This document shows, one piece after another, positions 1 through 5,339 of a stretch of 6,436 nt of DNA. Position 1 is the stretch's first letter. The number at the start of each line of letters is the position of its first letter. The notes under the pieces were generated by a model. The model ran no database searches. It had not been told where the DNA came from and saw only the letters and a list, made by a program, of their open reading frames with translations. The position numbers and the translations under genes are program-made. Source of the stretch: Patescibacteria group bacterium (GTDB lineage: Bacteria; Patescibacteriota; Microgenomatia; Levybacterales; UBA12049); assembly GCA_018900295.1 (NCBI GenBank), contig JAHIGH010000169.1:1-6436 (forward strand), in the 5' to 3' direction.

Positions 1-1
1 G

Positions 2-277
2 ACGTTAGGGCGAAGACTTTTGGACGGGGAGAAAAAGGTAATGATTTATAACCAGGAGATTGTGGTCGCGGCGAACGTCAGGGAGGTTGAGACGATGAGC
101 TGCCACGCGGATCAGAAGAAATTATTACATTGGCTTGGGCATATAAAAGATGTGAAGCGGGTTTTTTTGACGCATGGGGAGGATAGTGCTAGAATTGCTC
201 TTCAGGAGAAGATTAAGGAGGAATTAGGTATAAGAGATCTAGTTATTCCCTCGCTTAATCAGACTGTGAAATTATAG
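2..277 (+). CDS. MBL-fold/beta-CASP metallohydrolase, C-terminal fragment (5' end outside window)
   Basis: This is the last 91 or so residues of a larger protein whose start lies before the window; the frame is open from base 2, so the in-frame TTG at 20 is not the true start. The fragment begins TLGRRLLDGEKKV, which matches the beta-CASP stretch usually reading GTLGR.LLDG. It continues with SCHADQ (family form FSAHADQ, with a metal-ligand or catalytic His) and FLTHGE (family VHGE), followed by a C-terminal segment ending in VIPSLNQTVKL. These are hallmarks of the RNA-specificity domain of metallo-beta-lactamase RNases and of related YSH1-like hydrolases. The likely role is cytoplasmic RNA processing, but the fragment alone cannot separate RNase from other beta-CASP enzymes. 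Met-Ser-Cys replaces the usual Phe-Ser-Ala before His-Ala-Asp. It ends in TAG, four bases before the next start, so the two genes are probably co-transcribed. Confidence 0.8.
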   Translation, partial: TLGRRLLDGEKKVMIYNQEIVVAANVREVETMSCHADQKKLLHWLGHIKDVKRVFLTHGEDSARIALQEKIKEELGIRDLVIPSLNQTVKL

Positions 278-281
278 TGTT

Positions 282-1361
282 ATGTTAGTTGTTGAAGGAG
301 GTGGTTTTTTAGGAAAACCGGAAGTTCTTGTTTCAAAACATGGAGGGATTAACGAGGCATTTAAAGACCGGCTTTTGGTTTGCAGTCCGGTAAAAAATAA
401 GGTTGTTTTGGTTAATCCGGAGATTGATTCAAGTCTTGACCTTAAGCAAAAGGAAGAAAGTTCTTTGCCTTTATTTGTCAGATCAGCCTTTCCTTATTTA
501 ATTAAGAGAAAACAGGGGGAACAATTACTTGAGGGTTGGTCAGGGCATGAACGATCTACGCTTTTTACAAGAAAAAAATTTAAAGATAAACAAGGACGCT
601 GGTATAGAGATGTAGACTTCAAAGGAAACGGATATGTTCGTAACGGAACGGTTGAATTGCCGGGTGGAGTGGCTAGGGCTGGTTTGGTTGGGGTACCTAG
701 TTTGTTTGGACTTTTGGAAATCAAGGAGGCTTTTAAAGAATATGAAAAAAGTGAGGAATTTTTGGCGGCCGGGATAAGGGCTCCCAGGATTTTGGCTATC
801 ATCAATCTTGAGGAAATTATTTATGGAGGCGGGAAACTTTCATTGGAGAAGGCGAGAGAAAGAGGAATCATTAATAAAGATTTTCAGCCTGCTATTCTAG
901 TCAGGGCTTTCGGAACCAGAGCAAGGCCGAGAGATATTTCTGAAGGTACGGGATTAAATAAAGAAACGAAAAAAGTGATCCTTGAGGATGCCAAGGAATT
1001 GGTCGGTGAGGAATTAGGCAGAGGAAAGATAAATCCTTTAACAAACGCGGAATATCTTGACTGGTTCGCAGGAACCCTTGGGTATAATGTAGGCATGGTG
1101 CATAGAAGGGGTGATCTTCATGGACTTTTATCCGGGCATAACGTAACACTTGATGTCAGGTTATGCGATTTAGATACGGTTGAGAAAATTAAAAATAATA
1201 AGGAAAGATTGGATGAAATAAGATTCGCAAGGAACCATTCTCTCAAGGGTATGGTTTCATCTTTAAAACTTTCAGAGTCATGCTTTTACATAGCTGCAAA
1301 TAATTTTCAAAGAAGCTATTATTCTGCTTTTCATGAGGGCGAGAGAAGATATGGTTGGTAA
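282..1361 (+). CDS. Divergent SelO/YdiU-like kinase-fold protein (putative AMP-transferase)
   Basis: A 359-residue protein with no signal peptide or membrane segment. I do not recognise the exact family, but motif order and spacing fit SelO, the pseudokinase-fold protein AMPylator. KGNGY (114-118) resembles SelO's nucleotide-binding KGxGRT. EEFLAAGIRAPRILAI (158-173) resembles its E.L...GIPTTRAL segment. VRAFGTRAR (207-215) places two Arg seven residues apart (R208, R215), as in SelO's R-VAPSHI-R. H280-G281-x5-N287-x8-D296 reproduces the HGxxxxxN...D metal-binding loop. The Asp that precedes this Asn in SelO is His286 here, so the catalytic base may be absent or moved. It is shorter than typical SelO (about 480 residues or more). 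ATG 282 follows the upstream stop by four bases without a Shine-Dalgarno. The AAGGAGGTGG at 293-302 is inside the gene and encodes Gly residues. Unlike the trp genes, no palindromic repeat is seen in it. Kinase-like is fairly safe; AMPylation is inferred. Confidence 0.6.
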   Translation: MLVVEGGGFLGKPEVLVSKHGGINEAFKDRLLVCSPVKNKVVLVNPEIDSSLDLKQKEESSLPLFVRSAFPYLIKRKQGEQLLEGWSGHERSTLFTRKKFKDKQGRWYRDVDFKGNGYVRNGTVELPGGVARAGLVGVPSLFGLLEIKEAFKEYEKSEEFLAAGIRAPRILAIINLEEIIYGGGKLSLEKARERGIINKDFQPAILVRAFGTRARPRDISEGTGLNKETKKVILEDAKELVGEELGRGKINPLTNAEYLDWFAGTLGYNVGMVHRRGDLHGLLSGHNVTLDVRLCDLDTVEKIKNNKERLDEIRFARNHSLKGMVSSLKLSESCFYIAANNFQRSYYSAFHEGERRYGW

Positions 1362-1370
1362 GTTTTCTTC

Positions 1371-1400
1371 TTGACATCGATACTATCATACTAGTATACT
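1371..1400 (+). promoter_or_regulatory. Sigma70-type promoter for trpR
   Basis: TTGACA at 1371-1376 is a perfect -35 box and TATACT at 1395-1400 is a five-of-six -10 box, separated by 18 bases. Initiation about 7 bases after the -10 would fall at roughly 1407-1408, on the ATG of trpR, so the transcript would be leaderless or nearly so. There is no Shine-Dalgarno between the -10 and the ATG. The promoter starts just after the stop codon of the SelO-like gene. Confidence 0.8.
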
Positions 1401-1406
1401 AGTATG
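1387..1406. promoter_or_regulatory. trp operator (TrpR binding palindrome)
   Basis: CATACTAGTATACTAGTATG is a perfect 20-bp palindrome with two ACTAGT blocks. The E. coli trp operator core, GAACTAGTTAACTAGTAC, has the same ACTAGT-2 bp-ACTAGT arrangement: the central pair is TA in the E. coli core as well, and the CTAG half-sites are identical. It covers the -10 box and ends two bases before the trpR ATG, so bound repressor would occlude RNA polymerase. This predicts negative autoregulation by tryptophan-loaded TrpR. Confidence 0.85.
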
Positions 1407-1407
1407 C

Positions 1408-1701
1408 ATGAGTAGTAAAGTTTTTTTTGATGAATTGGTGGAGGAGTTTTTGAGGATTGATTCGCTTGAGGATATGGTGGATTTTTTGTATGGGATTTTG
1501 ACCCCCTCGGAAATTGCGGAAATTCCCAAAAGGTTGCAGATTATAAAACTTTTGAAAGCAGGAGTTCCACAGAAGGAGATAGCTTCGAGGTTGAGAGTGG
1601 GTATAGCGACTGTGACGAGGGGATCGAAAGAAGTGAAGAGGGGAAGGCTTAGAAATATCAAATATCAAATATCAAAGATCAAAAATAAGTTTAAAGTTTA
1701 A
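1408..1701 (+). CDS. trpR: Trp operon repressor (TrpR family)
   Basis: A 97-residue helix-turn-helix protein that represses trp transcription when bound to L-tryptophan. LTPSE (31-35), PKRLQII (40-46) and GIATVTRGS (65-73) align with E. coli TrpR LTPDE, GTRVRIV and GIATITRGS. The tryptophan-contacting residues T44, R54 and R84 of E. coli appear as T32, R42 and R71. This favours a true TrpR over the YerC-type relatives that lack the GIAT-TRGS signature. The HTH spans roughly residues 55-75. The native fold probably ends near residue 80; the Lys/Ile/Asn-rich tail (RNIKYQISKIKNKFKV) is encoded by an A-rich repeat. ATG 1408 was chosen because it sits directly after the operator; no ribosome binding site precedes it, consistent with a leaderless mRNA. 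trpEGDC follow on the same strand, with 146 bp to trpE. Confidence 0.92.
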   Translation: MSSKVFFDELVEEFLRIDSLEDMVDFLYGILTPSEIAEIPKRLQIIKLLKAGVPQKEIASRLRVGIATVTRGSKEVKRGRLRNIKYQISKIKNKFKV

Positions 1702-1702
1702 A
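1652..1702 (+). repeat. A-rich repeat, type B, forming the TrpR C-terminal tail
   Basis: Tandem-like units (ATATCAAAT, ATCAAAGATC, AAAAATAAG, TTTAAAGTTTAAA) encode the last 16 or so residues of TrpR. Nearly the same words recur at the 3' end of trpG, inside trpG and at the 3' end of trpD. In trpG the word AAGTTTAAA also recurs, which supports a dispersed repeat rather than chance A-richness. Confidence 0.7.
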
Positions 1703-1709
1703 ATTTTTA

Positions 1710-1830
1710 TGTCATTGCGAGGAGTACCATAATAGTGGACGACGAAGCAATCCCGTGGATAAAAGTTAGAGTTGGTGTTTTCTAAAGCCTACGGGATTGC
1801 TTCGTCGGCTTTAGCCTTCTCGCAATGACA
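1710..1830. repeat. Paired inverted palindromic element, type A (trpR-trpE intergenic)
   Basis: The left arm (1710-1756) begins TGTCATTGCGAG and ends CGACGAAGCAATCCCGT. The right arm (1791-1830) is its reverse complement, beginning ACGGGATTGCTTCGTCG and ending CTCGCAATGACA. The arms differ only in their middles, and the spacer is 34 bp. In RNA it could fold into one long hairpin, or each arm could form its own small stem. It fills most of the gap before trpE and ends six bases before the trpE ribosome binding site (GGAG at 1837-1840). No T-run follows, so it is not a classical terminator, though it could impede read-through from trpR. It resembles miniature palindromic repeats common in candidate-phylum genomes. 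Confidence 0.88.
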
Positions 1831-1847
1831 ATGCGTGGAGTATATTT

Positions 1848-3341
1848 ATGAAAGAGTTGCCTAAGATTAAGATAAATGGTAAGCCGAAGTATATAAAATT
1901 TGCCCAGGATGTTGATTTTTTTACGTATTTTAAGAAAATTGAGCAGGCGTTTGATACGTGTTTTATTTTTGAATCTCTGGGTGAAGAAGGCCAGCCTGCC
2001 GGACAGGCAGGGAGATTCTCGCGATATTCCATTTTTGGTTTTGATCCGGAACATATTATTTCGGCAAAAGGTAAGACGCTGGTAATTGATGGTGAAAAAT
2101 ATGTTGTTGATAATCCTTATTTCGCGCTTCGAGAGATAATGCCGGATAGAACATTTTCAAAGAATTACGCAGGGGGATTGGTTGGTTATTTAAGTTATGA
2201 CGCGGTTAATTATTTTGAGCCGGCAGTGAACGTGAAAGCACATAAAGATTTTGACCAATTTCTTTTTGGCGTATATACTGACGGGTTGATCCTGGATAAG
2301 CTTACTAACGAGCTCTTTTATTTTTATTTTGACCGTGACAGAAGTGAGGAGCTGCGAAGGCTTATCTTTGCCGCAACTTTGCTTAATGGGATTCGGAAAC
2401 GTTACGGAGCAGATTGCAAATCTGCTCCGGCGGAAAATTCCGGCGGGATTGCTTCGTCGGTCGCCTCGGGCGACCTCCTCGCAATGATAAAGGATTTTTT
2501 ACGAGTTACTTTGTGTGGAGATACGTTGACGAAGGCGGAGCATAAAAAAATTGTTGAGCGAGTTCGCGCGCAAATAATCGCGGGGAATATTTTTCAATGC
2601 GAAGTTGGGTTTAAAACAAATTTTCGGGTGGAGGGGGATGTCTTGAGAATTTATGAGGAGTTGAGAAAGGTCAATCCTTCGCCATTTATGTATTATTTAA
2701 AATTTGGGGGAAAGAAAATTGTCGGGGCGAGTCCGGAGCTCGCTTTTTCTCTCCGAGATGGTGAGATGACGGTGAGGCCTTTGGCCGGAACAATCAGACG
2801 GGGAAAAGACGATGCAGAAGACAGGCAGTTGGCAAGAATGCTGCTGCACGATAAAAAAGAGATAGCGGAACACACGATGCTTGTTGATCTGTATAGGAAT
2901 GATATAGGGAAGGTTGCGCGGTTTGGTACGGTGCGGATCCGGGATTTACTAAGTATCGAAAAGTTTAGTCATGTTCAGCATATTTCGAGCGAAATTTCCG
3001 GGCTGACAGCAAGCGGAGAAGATATGTTTTCGACTTTCGCGGCAAATTTCCCGGCTGGTACACTCACGGGTGCGCCGAAAATTGAGGCGATGAAGATAAT
3101 TGATGCTAATGAACCGGAGGCACGGGGTCCATATGGAGGTGCGGTGGGGCATTTTGGATTTAACGGGGATTGTACATTCGCAATGGCTATCAGGTCGTTT
3201 TTTGTTAGCGGGGAGAAGGCATACGCTCAGACCAGCGGTGGGATAGTGTATGATTCGGTAGCGGAAAAGGAATATGATGAGATACAGGGGAAGCTAGCGG
3301 CGATGAAACAAGTGCTAGAAGAGTTTGGAAATGAGAAGTGA
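1848..3341 (+). CDS. trpE: Anthranilate synthase component I (TrpE)
   Basis: A 497-residue chorismate-utilising enzyme that, with TrpG, makes anthranilate from chorismate and glutamine-derived ammonia. The N-terminal domain carries the FES (41-43) and RYSIFGFDP (59-67) segment of the tryptophan feedback pocket. The C-terminal chorismate-binding domain has GNIFQ (246-250), NPSPFMY (276-282, also part of the Trp site), PLAGTIRRG (311-319), EHTMLVDLYRND (341-352), FSHVQHIS (373-380), FPAGTLTGAPK (401-411), RGPYGGAVG (426-434) and GGIVYDSVAEKEYDE (464-478, metal-binding acidic residues). PabB is the alternative; the trpR-G-D-C context and the intact Trp site argue for TrpE. ATG 1848 follows GGAG by seven bases. 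Two repeat-derived insertions are in frame: residues about 48-55 (GQPAGQAG) and about 186-214 in the linker between domains. It ends in TGA; trpG starts 52 bp later. Confidence 0.95.
   Translation: MKELPKIKINGKPKYIKFAQDVDFFTYFKKIEQAFDTCFIFESLGEEGQPAGQAGRFSRYSIFGFDPEHIISAKGKTLVIDGEKYVVDNPYFALREIMPDRTFSKNYAGGLVGYLSYDAVNYFEPAVNVKAHKDFDQFLFGVYTDGLILDKLTNELFYFYFDRDRSEELRRLIFAATLLNGIRKRYGADCKSAPAENSGGIASSVASGDLLAMIKDFLRVTLCGDTLTKAEHKKIVERVRAQIIAGNIFQCEVGFKTNFRVEGDVLRIYEELRKVNPSPFMYYLKFGGKKIVGASPELAFSLRDGEMTVRPLAGTIRRGKDDAEDRQLARMLLHDKKEIAEHTMLVDLYRNDIGKVARFGTVRIRDLLSIEKFSHVQHISSEISGLTASGEDMFSTFAANFPAGTLTGAPKIEAMKIIDANEPEARGPYGGAVGHFGFNGDCTFAMAIRSFFVSGEKAYAQTSGGIVYDSVAEKEYDEIQGKLAAMKQVLEEFGNEK
1995..2011. 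repeat. Small hairpin repeat, type E, inside trpE
   Basis: CCTGCC-GGACA-GGCAGG is a 6-bp stem with a 5-base loop. It encodes QPAGQAG, placed between the FESLGE and RFSRYSIFG segments where TrpE homologues normally have a short variable loop. The frame is preserved. The word CCGGCAGGC also occurs in the trpC insert near 5911. Confidence 0.65.
2406..2428. repeat. Hairpin repeat, type F, inside trpE linker
   Basis: GGAGCAGAT-TGCAA-ATCTGCTCC forms a perfect 9-bp stem with a 5-base loop and encodes part of RYGADCKSAPAE. It lies 15 bp before a type A arm, and together they build the interdomain insert. I recall closely similar sequence (GADCKSAP when translated) as a dispersed element in several bacterial genomes. 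Confidence 0.7.
2444..2487 (-). repeat. Single arm of type A repeat inside trpE
   Basis: It begins CGGGATTGCTTCGTCG and ends CCTCGCAATGA, the reverse orientation of the family. It encodes GGIASSVASGDLLAM within the linker between the N-terminal and chorismate-binding domains. The centre carries its own stem, GGTCGC-CTCGG-GCGACC at 2459-2475. There is no second arm, unlike the intergenic copies. Confidence 0.88.
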
Positions 3342-3393
3342 GAAATTAGAATTAAGGAAGATAATTTTCAATGATCCAATTTAAAAATATAAT

Positions 3394-4188
3394 ATGAAGG
3401 TTTTGATAATAGATAATTTTGATTCTTTTACTTATAATTTGTACCAATACGTTGGGGAGATTCTATCTACCACGGGATTGCCGCGCTCCTTTTCAGTCGC
3501 TCGCAATGACAAAGATAAAGACGTTGTGGATGTGGTAAGAAATAATGAAATAACTGTTGCGGAAATACGAAAAAGAAATTACAACAGAATAATTATTTCT
3601 CCCGGTCCCGGAAGGCCGGAAAAGCATGCATATTTTGGAGTTTGCGGGGAGGTTCTGACAACGGTTGGAAAAGAAATACCGGTACTCGGAGTGTGTCTGG
3701 GGATGCAAGGAATGGCTTATTATTTTGGAGGTAAGGTGGTGCGCGCAAAAAAGCCAATGCATGGGAAGAAAAGTATTATCGAACATGACGGAAAAGGAGT
3801 TTTTGCAGGTTTGCCTCAGGATTTGGAGGTCATGCGGTACCATAGCTTGATAGTAGACGCCGGTACGCTTCCGGAGGTTTTGGAAATAACCGCGACTGTT
3901 TCGAATACTAATCAAAAATCAAAGATTAAAAATCCCCATTTCGTCCCCCTTCGCCAAGGCTTCGGTGGGACTTCGCGGGGCAAGCAAAGATCAAAAATGA
4001 GGCTGGAAGATGTTGAGATTATGGGGCTCCGGCATAAGAAATACCCGATTGAAGGAATACAATTTCATCCTGAGTCATTTGGGACGGAGGGAGGGAAGAA
4101 GATGGTAGAAAACTTTTTGTTCCAAAAAGTTTTAAAGATCAAAGATCAAAAATCAAATATCAAAAACAAGTTTAAAAATCAAAAATAA
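3394..4188 (+). CDS. trpG: Anthranilate synthase component II, glutamine amidotransferase (TrpG)
   Basis: A class I glutamine amidotransferase that hydrolyses glutamine and channels ammonia to TrpE. It is 264 residues, against about 190-200 for typical stand-alone TrpG. Visible motifs are IDNFDSFTYNL (6-16), ISPGPGRPE (68-76, oxyanion region), VLGVCLGMQ (97-105) with nucleophile Cys101, RYHSLIVD (148-155), and GIQFHPES (221-228) with His225 and Glu227 completing the triad. The excess comes from repeats: residues about 24-42 between helix 1 and strand 2 (type A), about 172-203 at the turn before EIMGLRHKKYPIEG (types B and C), and the tail from about 247 (type B). Removing these leaves a normal TrpG. 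No Shine-Dalgarno precedes ATG 3394. A bifunctional PabA role cannot be excluded. Confidence 0.95.
   Translation: MKVLIIDNFDSFTYNLYQYVGEILSTTGLPRSFSVARNDKDKDVVDVVRNNEITVAEIRKRNYNRIIISPGPGRPEKHAYFGVCGEVLTTVGKEIPVLGVCLGMQGMAYYFGGKVVRAKKPMHGKKSIIEHDGKGVFAGLPQDLEVMRYHSLIVDAGTLPEVLEITATVSNTNQKSKIKNPHFVPLRQGFGGTSRGKQRSKMRLEDVEIMGLRHKKYPIEGIQFHPESFGTEGGKKMVENFLFQKVLKIKDQKSNIKNKFKNQK
3472..3511 (-). repeat. Single arm of type A repeat inside trpG
   Basis: It begins ACGGGATTG and ends TCGCTCGCAATGACA. It encodes TGLPRSFSVARND, splitting YQYVGEI from VDVVRNNEIT, which are contiguous in ordinary TrpG. It is read in a different phase from the trpE copy (ACG-GGA-TTG here, GGG-ATT-GCT there). Confidence 0.85.
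3911..3999. repeat. Composite repeat inside trpG: type C element nested in type B
   Basis: The left flank ATCAAAAATCAAAGATTAAA (3911-3930) and right flank AAGCAAAGATCAAAAATGA are type B words. Between them, 3935-3983 is GC-rich and holds CGCCAAGGCTTCGGTGGG, type C. It encodes residues from NQKSKIKN through PLRQGFGGTSRG to KQRSKM, extending a surface turn before EIMGLRHK. The junction word GGGCAAGCAAAGATCAAA recurs with one mismatch at 5247-5264 in trpD. Confidence 0.78.
4131..4187 (+). repeat. A-rich type B repeat forming the TrpG C-terminus
   Basis: TTTAAAGATCAAAGATCAAA, AATCAAATATCAAAAACAAG and TTTAAAAATCAAAAATAA encode about the last 18 residues (LKIKDQKSNIKNKFKNQK) and supply the stop codon. 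The tail lies beyond the normal end of the amidotransferase fold. It closely matches the TrpR tail tract (KIKNKFK in both proteins). Confidence 0.72.
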
Positions 4189-4210
4189 TGAATGGGAGGT
4201 AAAAGCTGAT

Positions 4211-5275
4211 ATGCAAGAAATTATAAATAAATTAATTAATAAAGAGCATTTAACCAAGGTGGAGGCGGGGGATTTGCTTGGCGGAATTATGAATGGGGAA
4301 TTGTCGCCTGTGCGTACCGCTATGGTTTTGACCGCTTTGCGGATGAAGGGAGAAACAGTTGAGGAAATTGCCGGTTTTATTGAAGTATTGCGGTCGAATA
4401 TGGTGAAAATCAAAGTTTTTGGTGGTGTGGATGTTTGCGGGACAGGAGGAGATAGTCTGGGAACTTTTAATATTTCGACAGCTGTCAGTTTTGTACTGGC
4501 AAGTGCCGGTGTAAGAGTAGTGAAACACGGAAATCGCGCAGCGAGTAGTCTCTGCGGGTGCGCGGATGTTCTTGAGGAGATGGGTATGAAAATCGATTTG
4601 AGCCCGGAACAAGCGGAAAAAGTTTTTAAAAAGACAGGGATGGTATTTCTTTTCGCGCCTTTATATCATCCTGCATACAAGCCGGTTGCGATTGTCAGGA
4701 AAGAGTTGAAGATCCCGACGGTTTTCAATTTTCTGGGGCCTTTTATCAATCCGGCATCAGTGAAGCGGCAACTGATTGGGGTTTCAAATAGAGAGATGGC
4801 CGCAAAACTCGCGGAGGTTGCCGAGAAGTTTAATTATACTCATCTTATAATAGTGAGCAGTCAGGATGGACTTGACGAGGTGAGTATTTTTGCACCGACG
4901 ACAATTTTTGAAGTACGAGGACGGACAACACGAAAATATAAATTCAACCCGAAAAAATACGGAATGGGAGGAAAATTTGAACAAATTGTCGGAGGGGACG
5001 CATCGGTGAATGCACGGATTCTTATGGATATATTCGCGGGTAAGAGGGGGGAGAGGCGGGATATAGTTGTGCTGAATAGTGCTTTTGGATTTTTGGTTGC
5101 AGATAAGGTCAAAAGCGTGGAGGAAGGAATCTCGATTGCTGAGGAGATGATTGATAGCGGAAGGGTTGCGAGAAAGGTCGAGGAAGTGGTGGAGGAGACA
5201 AATAAATATCAAAAATCAAATATCCCGCCGTCGCTAAAGCTATGGCGGGCAGGCAAAGATCAAAGCTACAACTAA
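4211..5275 (+). CDS. trpD: Anthranilate phosphoribosyltransferase (TrpD)
   Basis: Transfers phosphoribose from PRPP to anthranilate, giving phosphoribosylanthranilate. At 354 residues it is slightly longer than the usual 335-345. Motifs in order: CGTGGDSLGTFNIST (76-90, PRPP loop), KHGNR (105-109), SSLCGCADVLEEMG (112-125), FLFAPLYHPAYKPV (146-159), RKELKIPTVFNFLGPFINPA (163-182, with anthranilate-binding Arg163) and DGLDEVS (219-225, with the metal-binding Asp-Glu pair). The N-terminal helical domain precedes residue 70. The last 24 residues (331-354) come from an A-rich repeat with a nested palindrome and are not part of the fold. ATG 4211 follows GGGAGGT (4194-4200) by ten bases, the clearest ribosome binding site in the operon. 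It lies 22 bp after trpG; 64 bp separate it from trpC. Confidence 0.96.
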   Translation: MQEIINKLINKEHLTKVEAGDLLGGIMNGELSPVRTAMVLTALRMKGETVEEIAGFIEVLRSNMVKIKVFGGVDVCGTGGDSLGTFNISTAVSFVLASAGVRVVKHGNRAASSLCGCADVLEEMGMKIDLSPEQAEKVFKKTGMVFLFAPLYHPAYKPVAIVRKELKIPTVFNFLGPFINPASVKRQLIGVSNREMAAKLAEVAEKFNYTHLIIVSSQDGLDEVSIFAPTTIFEVRGRTTRKYKFNPKKYGMGGKFEQIVGGDASVNARILMDIFAGKRGERRDIVVLNSAFGFLVADKVKSVEEGISIAEEMIDSGRVARKVEEVVEETNKYQKSNIPPSLKLWRAGKDQSYN

Positions 5276-5322
5276 AAAGTCAAAATTTAAAAGTCAAAAT
5301 CACAGGTCAAAAGTAAAAAGTG
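5204..5322. repeat. Type B repeat with nested palindrome at trpD end and trpD-trpC gap
   Basis: AAATATCAAAAATCAAATAT (5204-5223) is followed by a C-type palindrome, CCCGCC...GGCGGGCAGG (5224-5253), then CAAAGATCAAAG and further AAAAGTCAAAAT-like words to about 5322. It encodes the TrpD tail NKYQKSNIPPSLKLWRAG onward and fills most of the 64-bp gap to trpC. The same B-C-B arrangement is seen inside trpG. Confidence 0.75.
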
Positions 5323-5339
5323 ATAAGCGCTATTTGTGT

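Noticed and set aside
293..302. AAGGAGGTGG as a ribosome binding site for a later start of the SelO-like gene
   Set aside because: No in-frame ATG, GTG or TTG lies at a usable distance downstream; the bases encode Glu-Gly-Gly-Gly.
1710..1830. CRISPR-like repeats
   Set aside because: The copies are inverted, few, imperfect and dispersed in genes; there is no regular spacer pattern and no cas gene.
3339..3341. UGA recoding, as in some candidate-phylum bacteria
   Set aside because: TrpE ends at its normal family length at this TGA, and no gene here contains an internal in-frame TGA.
3388..3393. TATAAT immediately before the trpG ATG as an internal promoter
   Set aside because: It abuts the ATG, so the transcript would start inside the gene, and no -35 box is seen at suitable distance.
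3493..3915. Long antisense open frames, for example opposite trpG and opposite trpD (4784-5212)
   Set aside because: They are shadows of confidently identified sense genes, with no recognisable domains and no ribosome binding site support.
5334..5339. TTG at 5334 as the trpC start
   Set aside because: ATG at 5340 is in frame two codons later and gives the family-typical N-terminus (MNRVLEQIIIKKR).
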